From assembly GCA_963840975.1 (NCBI GenBank), contig CAWJBC010000002.1, positions 124,001 through 188,000 on the forward strand: a stretch of DNA of 64,000 nt. The letters are read 5' to 3'. Position numbers and translations under genes: made by a program. Shown piece by piece: positions 25,734 through 35,810 of the stretch; position 1 is the stretch's first letter, and the number at the start of each line of letters is the position of its first letter. The notes below the pieces were generated by a model, which saw nothing but the letters and a program-made list of their open reading frames with translations, did no database searches and was not told where the DNA came from. Origin of the DNA: JAADJA01 sp963840975. Lineage in GTDB: Bacteria > Bacteroidota > Bacteroidia > Bacteroidales > JAADJA01.

Positions 25734-27152
25734 ATGGATCATAATGAATTCAAAAAACAAGCGCACCAATTTGTTGATTGGATGGCGGATTACCTGGAAG
25801 GAATTGAAACAATCAGAGTAAAATCAAAAGTTGAACCGGGAGATGTTTATAAAAAAATTCCTGAGTTTCCACCCAAGGAGTCAGAAACTATGGACAAGGT
25901 TTTCAGGGATTTCCAGGAAATTATTTTGCCCGGTATTACCCATTGGCAAAGTCCTAACTTTTTTGCCTATTTTCCTGCTAACTCCAGCTATCCTTCGGTA
26001 CTTGCCGAAATGCTTACCGCTACTCTTGGAGCACAGTGTATGATCTGGGAAACTTCTCCTGCTGCTGCTGAACTGGAAGAGAAAGTTATGAACTGGCTGA
26101 AAAAGATGACTGGTTTACCGGATGACTTTCATGGAGTAATTCAGGATACCGCCTCAACAGCGACCTTGACTGCATTGCTGACAGCAAGGGAGAGATATAC
26201 CCGATACCAGATAAATGAACAAGGCTTTATAAAAAATGATTTCCGGATATATTGCTCTACTGAAACGCATTCATCAATTGAAAAAGCTGTTAAGATAGCA
26301 GGATTTGGAAGAAAAAATCTGGTGAAGATTCCTGTAAATATAAATTTTGAAATGGATATCCGTGCTTTGGAGGAAAAAATTGAACATGATAAAAAGGATG
26401 GTTTCGTTCCTCTTGCAATCGTCGCTACATTGGGTACAACCGGTTCCACAGCCATTGATCCATTGGACAAAATTGCTGAAATTGCTTCCTCACACAAAAT
26501 ATGGCTTCACGTTGATGCTGCTTTTGCCGGAACAGCTTTAATACTTGAGGAGTACAGGTGGATGATAAAAGGAATTGAAAAAGTTGACAGCTTTGTTTTT
26601 AATCCCCACAAATGGATGTTCACCAATTTTGATTGTTCTGCTTATTTTGTGAAAGACAAGGAATCCTTGATTAATACATTCACCATTAATCCCGAATACC
26701 TGAAAACCAAAACTGCTGGTAAGGTGAATGATTACCGCGATTGGGGTATCCAGCTAGGGCGCAGATTCAGGGCACTGAAATTGTGGTTTGTGATCAGGAG
26801 TTTTGGAGTTGAAGGATTGAAAGAAAAAATCCGGTTCCATATTTCCCTTGCAAAAGACCTGGAAGAAAAAATTACTGCCAGCAAAGACTTTGAATTAATT
26901 ACACCAAGAACATTAAATTTAGTCTGCTTTCGCTATAAACCGGAAAATTTGAATGATCAACATCAGATCAACAATATCAATGAGCAGCTTTTATATAAGG
27001 TGAATGCTACCGGAAAAATCTTTATTTCCCATACTAAACTAAACGGGATTTACTCCCTCAGGATGGTTATCGGACAAACGAATGTGAATGAAATCAATGT
27101 AAATGAGGCATGGACATTAATTCAGGAGACCGCGAGGCTATTTGAACAATAA
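25734..27152 (+). CDS. Group II PLP-dependent aromatic amino acid decarboxylase
   Basis: This 472-residue enzyme resembles aromatic L-amino acid decarboxylases (phenylalanine, tyrosine, tryptophan or DOPA) and would release the corresponding amine and CO2. The N-terminal region contains THWQSPNFFAYFPANSSYPS, a family hallmark. The cofactor site includes HVDAAFAG (Asp that contacts the pyridine nitrogen) and the Schiff-base lysine in NPHKW (K293). The C-terminal RDWGIQLGRRFRALKLWFV is also typical. The substrate cannot be told from these motifs. The gene stands alone between two strong terminators, so it is a single-gene transcription unit next to, but not part of, the peptidase locus. Confidence 0.92.
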   Translation: MDHNEFKKQAHQFVDWMADYLEGIETIRVKSKVEPGDVYKKIPEFPPKESETMDKVFRDFQEIILPGITHWQSPNFFAYFPANSSYPSVLAEMLTATLGAQCMIWETSPAAAELEEKVMNWLKKMTGLPDDFHGVIQDTASTATLTALLTARERYTRYQINEQGFIKNDFRIYCSTETHSSIEKAVKIAGFGRKNLVKIPVNINFEMDIRALEEKIEHDKKDGFVPLAIVATLGTTGSTAIDPLDKIAEIASSHKIWLHVDAAFAGTALILEEYRWMIKGIEKVDSFVFNPHKWMFTNFDCSAYFVKDKESLINTFTINPEYLKTKTAGKVNDYRDWGIQLGRRFRALKLWFVIRSFGVEGLKEKIRFHISLAKDLEEKITASKDFELITPRTLNLVCFRYKPENLNDQHQINNINEQLLYKVNATGKIFISHTKLNGIYSLRMVIGQTNVNEINVNEAWTLIQETARLFEQ

Positions 27153-27159
27153 TAAATTA

Positions 27160-27196
27160 AAAGACCTAACAGGTTTTTTCAACCTGTTAGGTCTTT
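27160..27196. terminator. Bidirectional intrinsic terminator
   Basis: A perfect 16-bp stem (core GACCTAACAGGTT / AACCTGTTAGGTC) with a five-base loop is flanked by A and T tracts on both sides. It lies between two convergent genes, the decarboxylase and the PLD-like protein, and serves both. Confidence 0.9.
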
Positions 27197-27209
27197 GATA
27201 AACTACAGG

Positions 27210-29741
27210 TTATTTACTAATAATCAATTTCCCGGTTACAAAACTTTTTTCATCCTTCAGCGCTACCAGATAAATTCCCGGTATTAGACCTTTTTCACTC
27301 AGGTTCAGGTGCACCTGCATTTCATTATCGAGGAGGTTGATACCAAACTGTTGTTTCCCCATTAAATCATAAAAAGTGAGGGTTGCTTTTCCTTTTAAAG
27401 TAGACGTGAATTGAATATTAATTTCATCTTTTGCAGGATTTGGAGAAATATTCATACCATTCATTTTTGAATATTCATCTATTCCAAAATCTTCAGTTAC
27501 ATTGAAATAGATCTTTGCTGTCGCAAAAAGCGAAGGAGCAGCATTATAGGCTATCTTGTAAACTATTGAATCCTGTCCAACAAATCCGGGAGCTGGTAAA
27601 TAACTTATCGCGTTCGGATTGGCAAATGGAATGTATGCGTTTCCGTTTGTGGCAGGTTGTTCTATACTAACAGCAACGGGAGCTAAAATTAAATCATTGT
27701 CCAATACAGGCACTGTCACTACCAGATCAATTCCAGTCTCAGCCATATCGTCAACAGCAGTAGGAGGTTCTGTAAGTTCGAATAGAACGCCCAAATTATC
27801 AACAAACCGTTGCACAAATTGCTGGTAGTAGATGTTGGCAAGGGTTGCATCATGGATCACAAGGGTGTTTTCATCATTGTCATTGTCAGCTGCGGCGCTC
27901 CAGTTATGTGATCCGGTAAAAACAATAGGGTCCGAAATAGGAGAATATTGATCCACAATCATATATTTATGGTGCAATATTCCGCTGGATACCTCGTCAA
28001 ATGTAAAATGCGTTGTTAAAGAGGCTGACAAAATAGAGTTAACGGTCACGCTGTTACCTGCTTCGCTGTTTGTAATTACATTTACAGCAACACCTGCAGA
28101 CTTACGGGCAGCAATTGCATCAGCCATTTCAGTACGTGTCATCAACATTGTTGCTATACTAAGATCACTATTTGATGTGCTGATCACTTCAACAATACGA
28201 CCATTAACACCATCGGAAGGGCTGAAGTAACATTCCACATATTTCCCGTTTATCATGAATTCGTGGGGAGTATTGTTCTTTTTAGCGGAGCCGAATTTTG
28301 CATTGGCAGCGTTGGGCTGGTCGCCATAAGAACCCCACATTTCTTCAAATTCAATCTGGTAAGCACGTGCAAGGCTCTGGTCCTGCACGATTATGACATT
28401 ATTGGCATCGAGGTTGATCTGCCCATCGGTAAAGTTTGTGGAGCCTGTCCAAACGAGCGGATCATTTGGATCGTTTGATTGGGCATCGAAAACTACGAAT
28501 TTGTTGTGCATGATACCCGTACGTTGCGAACTGCTTGGTCCTATCAACACATGAACTGCTGAACCTAAAAGTTCGTCAATTCCCAAATTTGCTGTTGTCC
28601 CGCACCCGATTACTCGAACCCTAACACCACTGTTGGCTGCAGCTTTCAATGCATTGCTGATGTTGCTGATGCCCTGGTTGTTAAAATTATAAATGGTAAA
28701 ATCAATGGTGTACTTTGCCCGTTGAATATATTTGATAAGTGTATCGTCCATGGTTGATGGAAGGTAAATTGCATCCACTCCATTGGAGTATGAGAGGTCA
28801 ACCGGACTGTTAAAGTAGGCTTTCATATCTCCACTTGAATTTGAAACGGTAGCAAATGACTGAACTGCTGATTTCGCTGTATCACTTCCGCTTACCGAAA
28901 AAGCCATTATCCAGGTAATTTCACCCGGATTTAAACCGGCTAAATCTATGCTGTGACTGGTACTTCCGCCGGCTCCGGAAATGACATTTGTAGTAACAGA
29001 CTCAGCGGTCGGTCCATAGTACAATTGGGTTGTGCCTGCAATATTGGTGTTCCAACTGAAATCGAGTGTTGTTTGGGTGAATGATGTATTGATTAAAGTA
29101 CTGGTCAGATAAATTGAGCTGGTCAGGCTGATGTCATTCAAATCGCGGGGCAATAACTGGTAGCCGCCATTGGGATTACTATAGTGGAATTGTGAGCAGA
29201 TGGCTGTAAGGTTCACCATGCCGGAAGGAATAACAGTTCCGACTAAATTCTGTCCATTTTTGATATAAATATAACCTGTCTGACCATTGGCAGTAAATTC
29301 ATATAAATTATTCCCGGTAAAATTTTGTCCTGCATCATTAAACTCAATATTATTTATTTTCACCAGCCTGCTTTCATATTGCTCAGAAATTTGATTCGGT
29401 GTCAATACAATGGGTGCAGGCAGAGGATTTCCTGTTGAATTGACCACAACACTGGTAAGCGGATCCAGTTCGAGCAACTGGTTGTAATTTTTCAAAGTAC
29501 CCGTTACCGTAATGGTATCGCCTCTGTTAACCACACCTACCGAGCCACCATAAGCCGCAATTCCGGCTGTTGCATCCTGGAAATACCGGATGATACCAAG
29601 TTCTGAACCGTTGGTTGCAATCCCTTTCACCGTAACAACAGTGCCAATTGGCATTCCACGTGCCTGGAGGATAGTGTTTTGAGCATAGTTGAAAGAGAAA
29701 ATGCACAGGAAGAAGAGTGTAAATGAGAATGATTTTTTCAT
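27210..29741 (-). CDS. Secreted PLD-fold (HKD) protein with T9SS sorting domain
   Basis: This 843-residue protein is exported by a signal peptide (MKKSFSFTLFFLCIFSFNYAQ). Residues 22-205 read as one or two OB-fold/DUF5689-like modules (GDTITVTGTLKNYNQLLELD, and a second half ending GGYQLLPRDLNDI), related to nucleic-acid-binding folds of secreted nucleases. A fibronectin-III-like domain (about 210-300) follows. Two phospholipase-D active-site motifs come next, HNKFVVFD with TGSTNFTDGQ, and HHKYMIVD with TGSHNWSAAADND, which together form the usual two-lobed catalytic site of PLD nucleases and lipases. A beta-sandwich linker and a T9SS C-terminal domain (NISPNPAKDEINIQF) end the protein. A secreted nuclease is the best reading; a phospholipase is possible. 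It lies directly downstream of the TonB receptor, 22 bp away. Confidence 0.85.
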   Translation of the reverse strand: MKKSFSFTLFFLCIFSFNYAQNTILQARGMPIGTVVTVKGIATNGSELGIIRYFQDATAGIAAYGGSVGVVNRGDTITVTGTLKNYNQLLELDPLTSVVVNSTGNPLPAPIVLTPNQISEQYESRLVKINNIEFNDAGQNFTGNNLYEFTANGQTGYIYIKNGQNLVGTVIPSGMVNLTAICSQFHYSNPNGGYQLLPRDLNDISLTSSIYLTSTLINTSFTQTTLDFSWNTNIAGTTQLYYGPTAESVTTNVISGAGGSTSHSIDLAGLNPGEITWIMAFSVSGSDTAKSAVQSFATVSNSSGDMKAYFNSPVDLSYSNGVDAIYLPSTMDDTLIKYIQRAKYTIDFTIYNFNNQGISNISNALKAAANSGVRVRVIGCGTTANLGIDELLGSAVHVLIGPSSSQRTGIMHNKFVVFDAQSNDPNDPLVWTGSTNFTDGQINLDANNVIIVQDQSLARAYQIEFEEMWGSYGDQPNAANAKFGSAKKNNTPHEFMINGKYVECYFSPSDGVNGRIVEVISTSNSDLSIATMLMTRTEMADAIAARKSAGVAVNVITNSEAGNSVTVNSILSASLTTHFTFDEVSSGILHHKYMIVDQYSPISDPIVFTGSHNWSAAADNDNDENTLVIHDATLANIYYQQFVQRFVDNLGVLFELTEPPTAVDDMAETGIDLVVTVPVLDNDLILAPVAVSIEQPATNGNAYIPFANPNAISYLPAPGFVGQDSIVYKIAYNAAPSLFATAKIYFNVTEDFGIDEYSKMNGMNISPNPAKDEINIQFTSTLKGKATLTFYDLMGKQQFGINLLDNEMQVHLNLSEKGLIPGIYLVALKDEKSFVTGKLIISK

Positions 29742-29762
29742 CTGAATAAAAATTAAAGATAA

Positions 29763-32549
29763 TTAAAAAAACATGATTTTTAAAGAAGCTGTGAATTGAC
29801 GGGGTGCTCCCATAAATACAGAAGCCGAACGCGCATCAAAGGTATTGTAAGGTTGCTGAATATAGGTGTCATTGTTCTTTGCATCCGAAACATAAACTGT
29901 ATTCAGTGCATTCAATACATTTAACTTAATGGTGAAACCGATTTTCTCAAGGGAGTTAAATTTGAAACGATACCCGGTATGAAAGTCAATCAGAGCATAA
30001 TCGGGAATTCTCCACGATTCAATGGGATTTCCGAATTCATCGGTGCATTCTTCGGGATTAAAGTCGGAATAATAGCGATTAAAATAGATGCCCCCTCCCT
30101 CTATGTACAATCCTTTGATGGGTTCATACCTCAAACTTGCTCCAAATTGAGTTTGAGCTGCATCACCTACATGGATACCGGTCGCATCAAAACTTAAAGT
30201 ATTTGCCGGTTCATTGGTATCTGTATAATACATTTGAAGGTTTTCGATTTTCTTGTCCCATCTCCAGTTGCCCAATGAAATCAATCCCTGAAAATCGAGT
30301 TTACGCAATACCCTGTAAATAAAATCTACCTCAATACCAATATGCAGAGCATCCATTCCGGGAATATCACCATAAGTGTAACCCTCAGTACCAGTAAAAG
30401 GATCCTCATATTTACCCCTTACCTGGTTGGTAGGTTTATTTTCCCACTTGGTATAATAACCGTTTACATTGGCAGAAAACTTTTTGCTGTTATATGAATA
30501 GCCTAGTTCCAGCGCTTTTACTTTTTCATTTTTTGTGATTGAGTCGGGAAGGAAATAAGCTGTGAAGCCTTTAAAATAGTACTTAAAATCTCTTGTTTTA
30601 GATAAGTAGCCTAAATTGACAAAAACATTACTGTGAATGCTAAGGTTGTAGTTGGCGCCTGCTTTGACAGTAAAGCCAGGTTTATACTTCCAGTCCGACG
30701 TAAGATCACCAAAATAATCTATCTTTTTAAATCCGCTGACAGAACCGGTAACATTCACGAAAGTGCTGATATTTCCGGTTTTATATTCCACTTGCGTGAA
30801 AAGTCCTCCCCAGTTCACGAGTCCGTCATCATAATAATAGACTTTGTCGCCAACGTGTTTAACAGCTAACTGCAGATTTGCACCATAATCATTGCGTTTA
30901 TCATTTCCATCAATGGCATAATCTCCTCCCAGAAGGTCGGTAATCTCCATGTAATGTTCAGCTTTGAATGAACGCAAATCAATGCCACCAGACCAGTCAA
31001 TTTGGTCGTTCACTTCATAGCTGAATGTAGAAAGCAGCCCGTACCATTTGTGATTATTATTACTCTGGACAAGGTAATTAGAAGAAACATATAACTTATC
31101 ATTAAATGCGGGGGCGATAGGTTCAATAGTGTCTCCAAATACAATTGTGGGTTTTGTATTTAGGTCATAAATGCTCTGCCAGTTAATCTGCCCGATTTCG
31201 TCAGAACTAAATAAATCAGGATTGTTTTGAACATCAGCAGGAGTTATCAGGTTTGTATTTTTAAGACTGGTTCTTGTCCCCTGACCACCACCGTTTCCGA
31301 GGGAAAGATAAACAGTATTGGATAATACGAACCTGTCATTCACATTCCATGAATCACGTATGCTGAATTGCGGCTTGAAGTAGGTGTTGACTTTTTCATT
31401 CAGTACTTCTCTTTCAGCATCAGGATTGGGAATGCGAGCAGAATAATCACTGTTCCACTGATCTGCATCACGTTGTAAATATCCCCAATGCTGACTATAA
31501 CCGATTCCCTGGTTTTGAATGGGAGGGAAATCTTCGGAAGAAACACCGTGTTTTGCTGCATAATCAGTGTCATAAGCGGCAATAGATCGCTTATAGCTCC
31601 GCTGGGTATGGGTTTGCGGCGCTCCGAAACCGGTAAGACTTGTGATATGTTTTCCCCATGTTTTATCAATTTTGGCGAAGAAAAACCATGCCTTTACACT
31701 TGTTTGATCTACCCATCCGTCTCCGCCTTTGTAAGCTCCGGCAAGTGTAACTCCCCATCCCTTTTTTAATTTACCGGAAGTATATCCCAGGCTGGTGGTC
31801 AGTTTCCCATTGTTGTCAACCGCTTGTTCAATGCTCAGGGATCGGTTGTTATCAATACCCTTCGTAAGGATGTTCATCGTACCTCCAACCGAAGGCAATG
31901 CTAACTTGGATGCTCCCAATCCGCGCTGCACCTGAATACTGCGGGTTACGGCATCCAACCCAAACCAGTTGGACCAATATACCCAGCCATTCTCCATATC
32001 GTTAACAGGAATACCATCAAGCATTACGGCAACATTCCGCTGACTGAATCCCCTGATGGTAATGCGGGCATCGCCATCGCCACCGCCCTGCTGGGTAGCA
32101 TAAACGCCGGGTGTTTTGTTTAGCAACATAGGAATATCCTGTCCTGACAATTGTTCTTCAATTTTGGCGGGTAATAAAGTGGTAAAAGCAACAGGCGTTT
32201 CCCGTGAACGCGCAACATCTCCGACTATTGATATTTCATCCAAAATAATGGTCTCCAACGTGAAGGAAAGGCTCACTGGTTTATCAATAACTTCTATCTC
32301 CTGCGAAGCCGTGACAAAACCTACATAAGATACTTCAAGGGTATATTTGCCCTTATCCAAAAGAAGGGTAAAGTTTCCTTCTATATCCGTTACTGTTCCC
32401 GTTAATGTCCCTTTAATAACAACATTAGCTCCCACGACCGTTTCACCTAAAAAGGAATCTTTAACTACCCCGGTCACCTTTTGCTTTTGAGCAAATACAG
32501 TAATAGCGAAAACCAAAAACAACTGGAAAAGGAAAATCTTTCGTTTCAT
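29763..32549 (-). CDS. TonB-dependent receptor
   Basis: This is a 928-residue outer-membrane receptor: signal peptide MKRKIFLFQLFLVFAITVFAQ, a carboxypeptidase-regulatory-like domain (about 22-105), a plug domain (about 115-230, with ITIRGFSQRNVAVMLDGIPV and GLGASKLALPSVGGTMNIL), and a long barrel ending in aromatic FF. There is no SusD partner. It is flanked on the same strand by the lamin-tail protein upstream (gap 87 bp) and the PLD-like protein downstream (gap 21 bp), so the three probably form an operon. In this setting the receptor may import a product of secreted nuclease or phosphodiesterase action; that is inference, since no residue in the sequence identifies the ligand. Confidence 0.92.
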   Translation of the reverse strand: MKRKIFLFQLFLVFAITVFAQKQKVTGVVKDSFLGETVVGANVVIKGTLTGTVTDIEGNFTLLLDKGKYTLEVSYVGFVTASQEIEVIDKPVSLSFTLETIILDEISIVGDVARSRETPVAFTTLLPAKIEEQLSGQDIPMLLNKTPGVYATQQGGGDGDARITIRGFSQRNVAVMLDGIPVNDMENGWVYWSNWFGLDAVTRSIQVQRGLGASKLALPSVGGTMNILTKGIDNNRSLSIEQAVDNNGKLTTSLGYTSGKLKKGWGVTLAGAYKGGDGWVDQTSVKAWFFFAKIDKTWGKHITSLTGFGAPQTHTQRSYKRSIAAYDTDYAAKHGVSSEDFPPIQNQGIGYSQHWGYLQRDADQWNSDYSARIPNPDAEREVLNEKVNTYFKPQFSIRDSWNVNDRFVLSNTVYLSLGNGGGQGTRTSLKNTNLITPADVQNNPDLFSSDEIGQINWQSIYDLNTKPTIVFGDTIEPIAPAFNDKLYVSSNYLVQSNNNHKWYGLLSTFSYEVNDQIDWSGGIDLRSFKAEHYMEITDLLGGDYAIDGNDKRNDYGANLQLAVKHVGDKVYYYDDGLVNWGGLFTQVEYKTGNISTFVNVTGSVSGFKKIDYFGDLTSDWKYKPGFTVKAGANYNLSIHSNVFVNLGYLSKTRDFKYYFKGFTAYFLPDSITKNEKVKALELGYSYNSKKFSANVNGYYTKWENKPTNQVRGKYEDPFTGTEGYTYGDIPGMDALHIGIEVDFIYRVLRKLDFQGLISLGNWRWDKKIENLQMYYTDTNEPANTLSFDATGIHVGDAAQTQFGASLRYEPIKGLYIEGGGIYFNRYYSDFNPEECTDEFGNPIESWRIPDYALIDFHTGYRFKFNSLEKIGFTIKLNVLNALNTVYVSDAKNNDTYIQQPYNTFDARSASVFMGAPRQFTASLKIMFF

Positions 32550-32636
32550 AAAAATGTGTTTAAATCAAAAAGTACCCGACCTGAAATTACGATAATTTGC
32601 AGGAGCTATATTTATTGAATAAGAAGTAAAACAGGA

Positions 32637-33719
32637 TTATTGAACCAGTATCTTTCTGACAGATGCTTTGTCATCTGAAAAAATCACTTTCACAAGATAA
32701 ATACCTGGTTTCTTGGAATCAAGGACAACATTTGCTTCTTTTTGGAGTGAAGAAAGCACTTCGTTTTGTGTCTCTTTTCCCGTTATATCATAAACCTGAA
32801 CTGTTTTAATAAAATTGCCTGACGTTATTGTAAAGAGTTCATTGACAACCGGATTGGGATAAACACTAAAAGAATTCCCTGAAATTAATTCATTAACTGC
32901 CTGGTAATTGGGGTCAGCAATACAGCCATGTTCCCCCAGGTTATCCCAAATATCCTTATACACAATAAAACCGGTTGCGGTGTCCACTTTCCCCGGAACG
33001 GTATCCCATGTTTGGGTTACAATAAATGGATTTGGATTGGTTACCACACCCTGAACAACTGAAGGTTTTCTGATGAGAGAATGGTCAGATGTCCACGACA
33101 TCCAGTATGGACCGTAGGTGACGCCATCAGTCGCCTTTGACTGTACAATGTAATTGATAACTTTACCGGTAACCGGGTCTCCATTGGAGTTGTTATAGGT
33201 AAGCGTCGAATCCTGGACGTACGACCAACCGGTTTCGGCAGAAATAGCATTTCCCAATCCGATTTGACCGATCAAATCAACCGGTGTGACATTAGTTGAA
33301 GTGGGCGGAACTCCATTGGGTGTCTTTATAAGTGCAATGGCATCGTTTCCATTCATGTAAGTAGGTGCCGGATAAACACCGTCAAGCTGGTCTGCCATCG
33401 CTTGTAAAATCGGGCTGCAGGCAGGCGAAGTAGGAGTGCTTGTTGTTTGTCCGTTAACAAGTACAAAAGTCTTATAGGGTTCAATGGTTCCCACTAAATG
33501 AGTAACACCCCCTTCGGTGAATACGGAACTTCCATTGCTGTAACGCACTACATAATAATTGTTCAGGTCAATTGCCTGACTGGTAGGGTTGTAAATTTCA
33601 ACACATTTGTTATTACCACTGCCTTCGATATATTCTGAGAAGAATAAATCAGTGGGGGTTTGGGCAAAAGTAAAAATTGAAGTTAAAGATACAATCATTA
33701 AAAGTAAGAGATTTTTCAT
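32637..33719 (-). CDS. Lamin-tail-domain protein with T9SS sorting domain
   Basis: This 360-residue protein has a signal peptide (ending FTFAQ). A lamin-tail (LTD) domain follows at about 22-160 (LFFSEYIEGSGNNKCVEIYN, then AIDLNNYYVVRYSNG). A middle region and a T9SS type A C-terminal domain (about 283-360, FSVYPNPVVNELFTI) complete it. LTD modules are immunoglobulin-like folds frequently found in secreted bacterial nucleases and phosphoesterases, where they are thought to bind nucleic acid or the cell surface. No catalytic domain is obvious here, so it may be a binding protein. It heads the three-gene minus-strand group and is divergent from the EEP-family gene at 33959. Confidence 0.83.
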   Translation of the reverse strand: MKNLLLLMIVSLTSIFTFAQTPTDLFFSEYIEGSGNNKCVEIYNPTSQAIDLNNYYVVRYSNGSSVFTEGGVTHLVGTIEPYKTFVLVNGQTTSTPTSPACSPILQAMADQLDGVYPAPTYMNGNDAIALIKTPNGVPPTSTNVTPVDLIGQIGLGNAISAETGWSYVQDSTLTYNNSNGDPVTGKVINYIVQSKATDGVTYGPYWMSWTSDHSLIRKPSVVQGVVTNPNPFIVTQTWDTVPGKVDTATGFIVYKDIWDNLGEHGCIADPNYQAVNELISGNSFSVYPNPVVNELFTITSGNFIKTVQVYDITGKETQNEVLSSLQKEANVVLDSKKPGIYLVKVIFSDDKASVRKILVQ

Positions 33720-33958
33720 AATTTGTTTAGTTTAAAATGACAATTTAAATAATAATGATGCTGTTTGTAAAAAATATTTTCTATGCAAATTTACTATTTA
33801 ATTAGCCATAAAAACAAATCTATTTTAACTCCAATACTTAATTATAATCATACTAATTATAGATAATACGTTACTCAACTGAAATGAATTCTTTTAATTA
33901 TTTTAGCCGCGTCAAATGAACATTCAGGGACGACCCTAAGTAATCTAAAATAAAGCGC

Positions 33959-35014
33959 TTGATGAAAAAAACAGTTTATATCGCACTCTTATTTCTTTTG
34001 GAATTTGCCCTAAATTCAGGACTTCATGCACAGGGTGATAAAAAATTCAACGTGATCAGTATTGGTTTCTATAATCTTGAAAATCTTTTTGACACCATCA
34101 ATGATGTCGGGTTTGAAAATAGTGATGAATTCACACCGGAGGGAGTTAACCATTGGACATCTGCAAGATACAACAAGAAACTTGCAAATATGGCAAACGC
34201 AATTTCACAGATAGCTGTAAACGATACGCCAAACGGACTTGCATTGCTGGGTCTTTCTGAAATGGAAAACAAAAGCGTTCTTGAGGACCTTGTAAAACAG
34301 GAAGCGATTCTGGACAGGGATTACCAAATTGTACATTTTGAAAGTTCCGACCGGAGAGGTGTGGATGTAGCATTGCTATATCAACCCAAATATTTCCATG
34401 TAACCAGCAGCAAATCGTATCCGCTCCGAATGGCTGAAGATACAGCATGGCGAACGCGCGATCAACTGGTAGTTACCGGTTTACTTGATGGTGAAAACAT
34501 TCATGTAATTGTAAACCACTGGCCATCAAGGAGCGGCGGAGCTGAAGCAAGTGAATCCAAACGAATAGCAGCCGCCGACCTTTGCAGACATATTGTTGAT
34601 TCCCTTTTTACCCTGGATGAAAATGCAAAAATTTTGGTTTTGGGCGACATGAATGACAATCCCGACAATCTAAGCATTGAACAGCATCTGAAGGCTAAGG
34701 GTGACGTTACAAAGATTGAGGCTGGTGAGCTTTTTAACCCGATGTTTAATTTGTACAAAGAAGGAGTCGGTTCTCTCGAATACAAGGGAATCTGGGATCT
34801 GTTCGATCAAATCATAATTTCGACCGGATTTTTAAGAACAGGCAAATCGGGTTTTAAATTCGGGCAGGCTCATGTTTTCAATTATGATTTTTTAAAACAA
34901 AAGGAAGGGCCTTATGAAGGTTATCCTGACCGGACATTTGCCGGGAAAAATTACCTTGGAGGTTATAGTGACCATTTTCCGGTTTATATTAATTTGGTGA
35001 AAGAGATTAAATAA
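33959..35014 (+). CDS. Exported endonuclease/exonuclease/phosphatase-family protein
   Basis: This 351-residue protein has an N-terminal hydrophobic segment ending in SGLHAQ, consistent with export. The Mg-dependent EEP fold is complete: FYNLENLFD (metal-site Asn), LLGLSEMENK (metal-binding Glu), DRRGVDVALLY, VNHWPSR (His), LVLGDMNDNPD (Asp/Asn) and GYSDHFPVYI (catalytic Asp-His). The family includes DNase I-like nucleases and phosphodiesterases. There is no T9SS C-terminal domain, so it is probably periplasmic or a periplasmic partner to the secreted PLD-like and LTD proteins encoded divergently 240 bp away. The shared intergenic region may hold divergent promoters, but I could not assign boxes with confidence. 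Confidence 0.88.
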   Translation: MMKKTVYIALLFLLEFALNSGLHAQGDKKFNVISIGFYNLENLFDTINDVGFENSDEFTPEGVNHWTSARYNKKLANMANAISQIAVNDTPNGLALLGLSEMENKSVLEDLVKQEAILDRDYQIVHFESSDRRGVDVALLYQPKYFHVTSSKSYPLRMAEDTAWRTRDQLVVTGLLDGENIHVIVNHWPSRSGGAEASESKRIAAADLCRHIVDSLFTLDENAKILVLGDMNDNPDNLSIEQHLKAKGDVTKIEAGELFNPMFNLYKEGVGSLEYKGIWDLFDQIIISTGFLRTGKSGFKFGQAHVFNYDFLKQKEGPYEGYPDRTFAGKNYLGGYSDHFPVYINLVKEIK

Positions 35015-35207
35015 TCTGTAGTCATCTTTTGACTGAATGATTTTAAATCTTTGCCATTTTGATTCCTCTGCTCAAATCAATAATGAAAAATACAGAAAAC
35101 GGCTATACTGAAACCATCATGAGAAAAAAAAGCGTTGTGTATTTCACCCATAGTTTGCAAAGGAAATTTCCAGGTTCGCAAAAAGTTCTGTTTCAGTTAA
35201 AAATAAA

Positions 35208-35807
35208 ATGATGAAGAGTATTTGTGTGTTTTGCGGTTCCAGTAGTGGAAATAATCTGATTTACAAAAGGGAGGTCGCTTTGTTTGGAAAATTGTTAGCC
35301 GAACAAAACATCACCCTGGTTTATGGCGGAGGAAAGGTTGGATTGATGGGAGTAATTGCCGACAGTGTGCTCAATCATGGTGGCAAATGTATCGGGATAA
35401 TGCCCAAAAGCCTGAACGACCTGGAAATCACACATGATAATCTGACGGAATTATTCATTGTAGATACCATGCAGGAAAGGAAGTCAATGATGGCTGAGCT
35501 GTCAGACGGATTTATTGCAATCCCGGGCGGATTTGGGACACTGGATGAATTATCCGAAGCGCTTACTTACAGCCAGTTGAGAATTTATGATAAACCCATC
35601 GGACTATTTAATATTAACGGGTATTTTGATCATCTGCTTGTATTTTTGGATCACATGGTAAATGAGCGGTTTGTCAGGGAAGAACATCGCGAAAATATCA
35701 TTATCAGTGATGATGCACAGCAGTTACTCACGAAACTGAACAACTATCATCCTGTTCACATTGACAAATGGATTAAAGATATCAAGGAAGAAAGCTCATT
35801 AAATTAA
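35208..35807 (+). CDS. LOG-family nucleotide phosphoribohydrolase
   Basis: This 199-residue protein belongs to the LOG/TIGR00730 family, which cleaves the glycosidic bond of (cytokinin) nucleoside 5'-monophosphates. Visible motifs are LVYGGGKVGLMG (nucleotide binding), MQERKSMMAELSDGFI and PGGFGTLDELSEAL, the last being the catalytic PGGxGTxxE signature. The bacterial substrate is often uncertain, with AMP and other NMPs reported. The start is one of two consecutive ATGs (35208 or 35211). It is followed after 3 bp by a P-loop protein, so they are co-transcribed. Confidence 0.9.
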   Translation: MMKSICVFCGSSSGNNLIYKREVALFGKLLAEQNITLVYGGGKVGLMGVIADSVLNHGGKCIGIMPKSLNDLEITHDNLTELFIVDTMQERKSMMAELSDGFIAIPGGFGTLDELSEALTYSQLRIYDKPIGLFNINGYFDHLLVFLDHMVNERFVREEHRENIIISDDAQQLLTKLNNYHPVHIDKWIKDIKEESSLN

Positions 35808-35810
35808 CAA

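Noticed and set aside
35083..35211. Possible 42-codon gene overlapping the LOG-family start by ATGA
   Set aside because: Its sequence has no family features or signal, and the overlap of stop and start is easily a coincidence of ATGATGA. Translational coupling is possible but unsupported.
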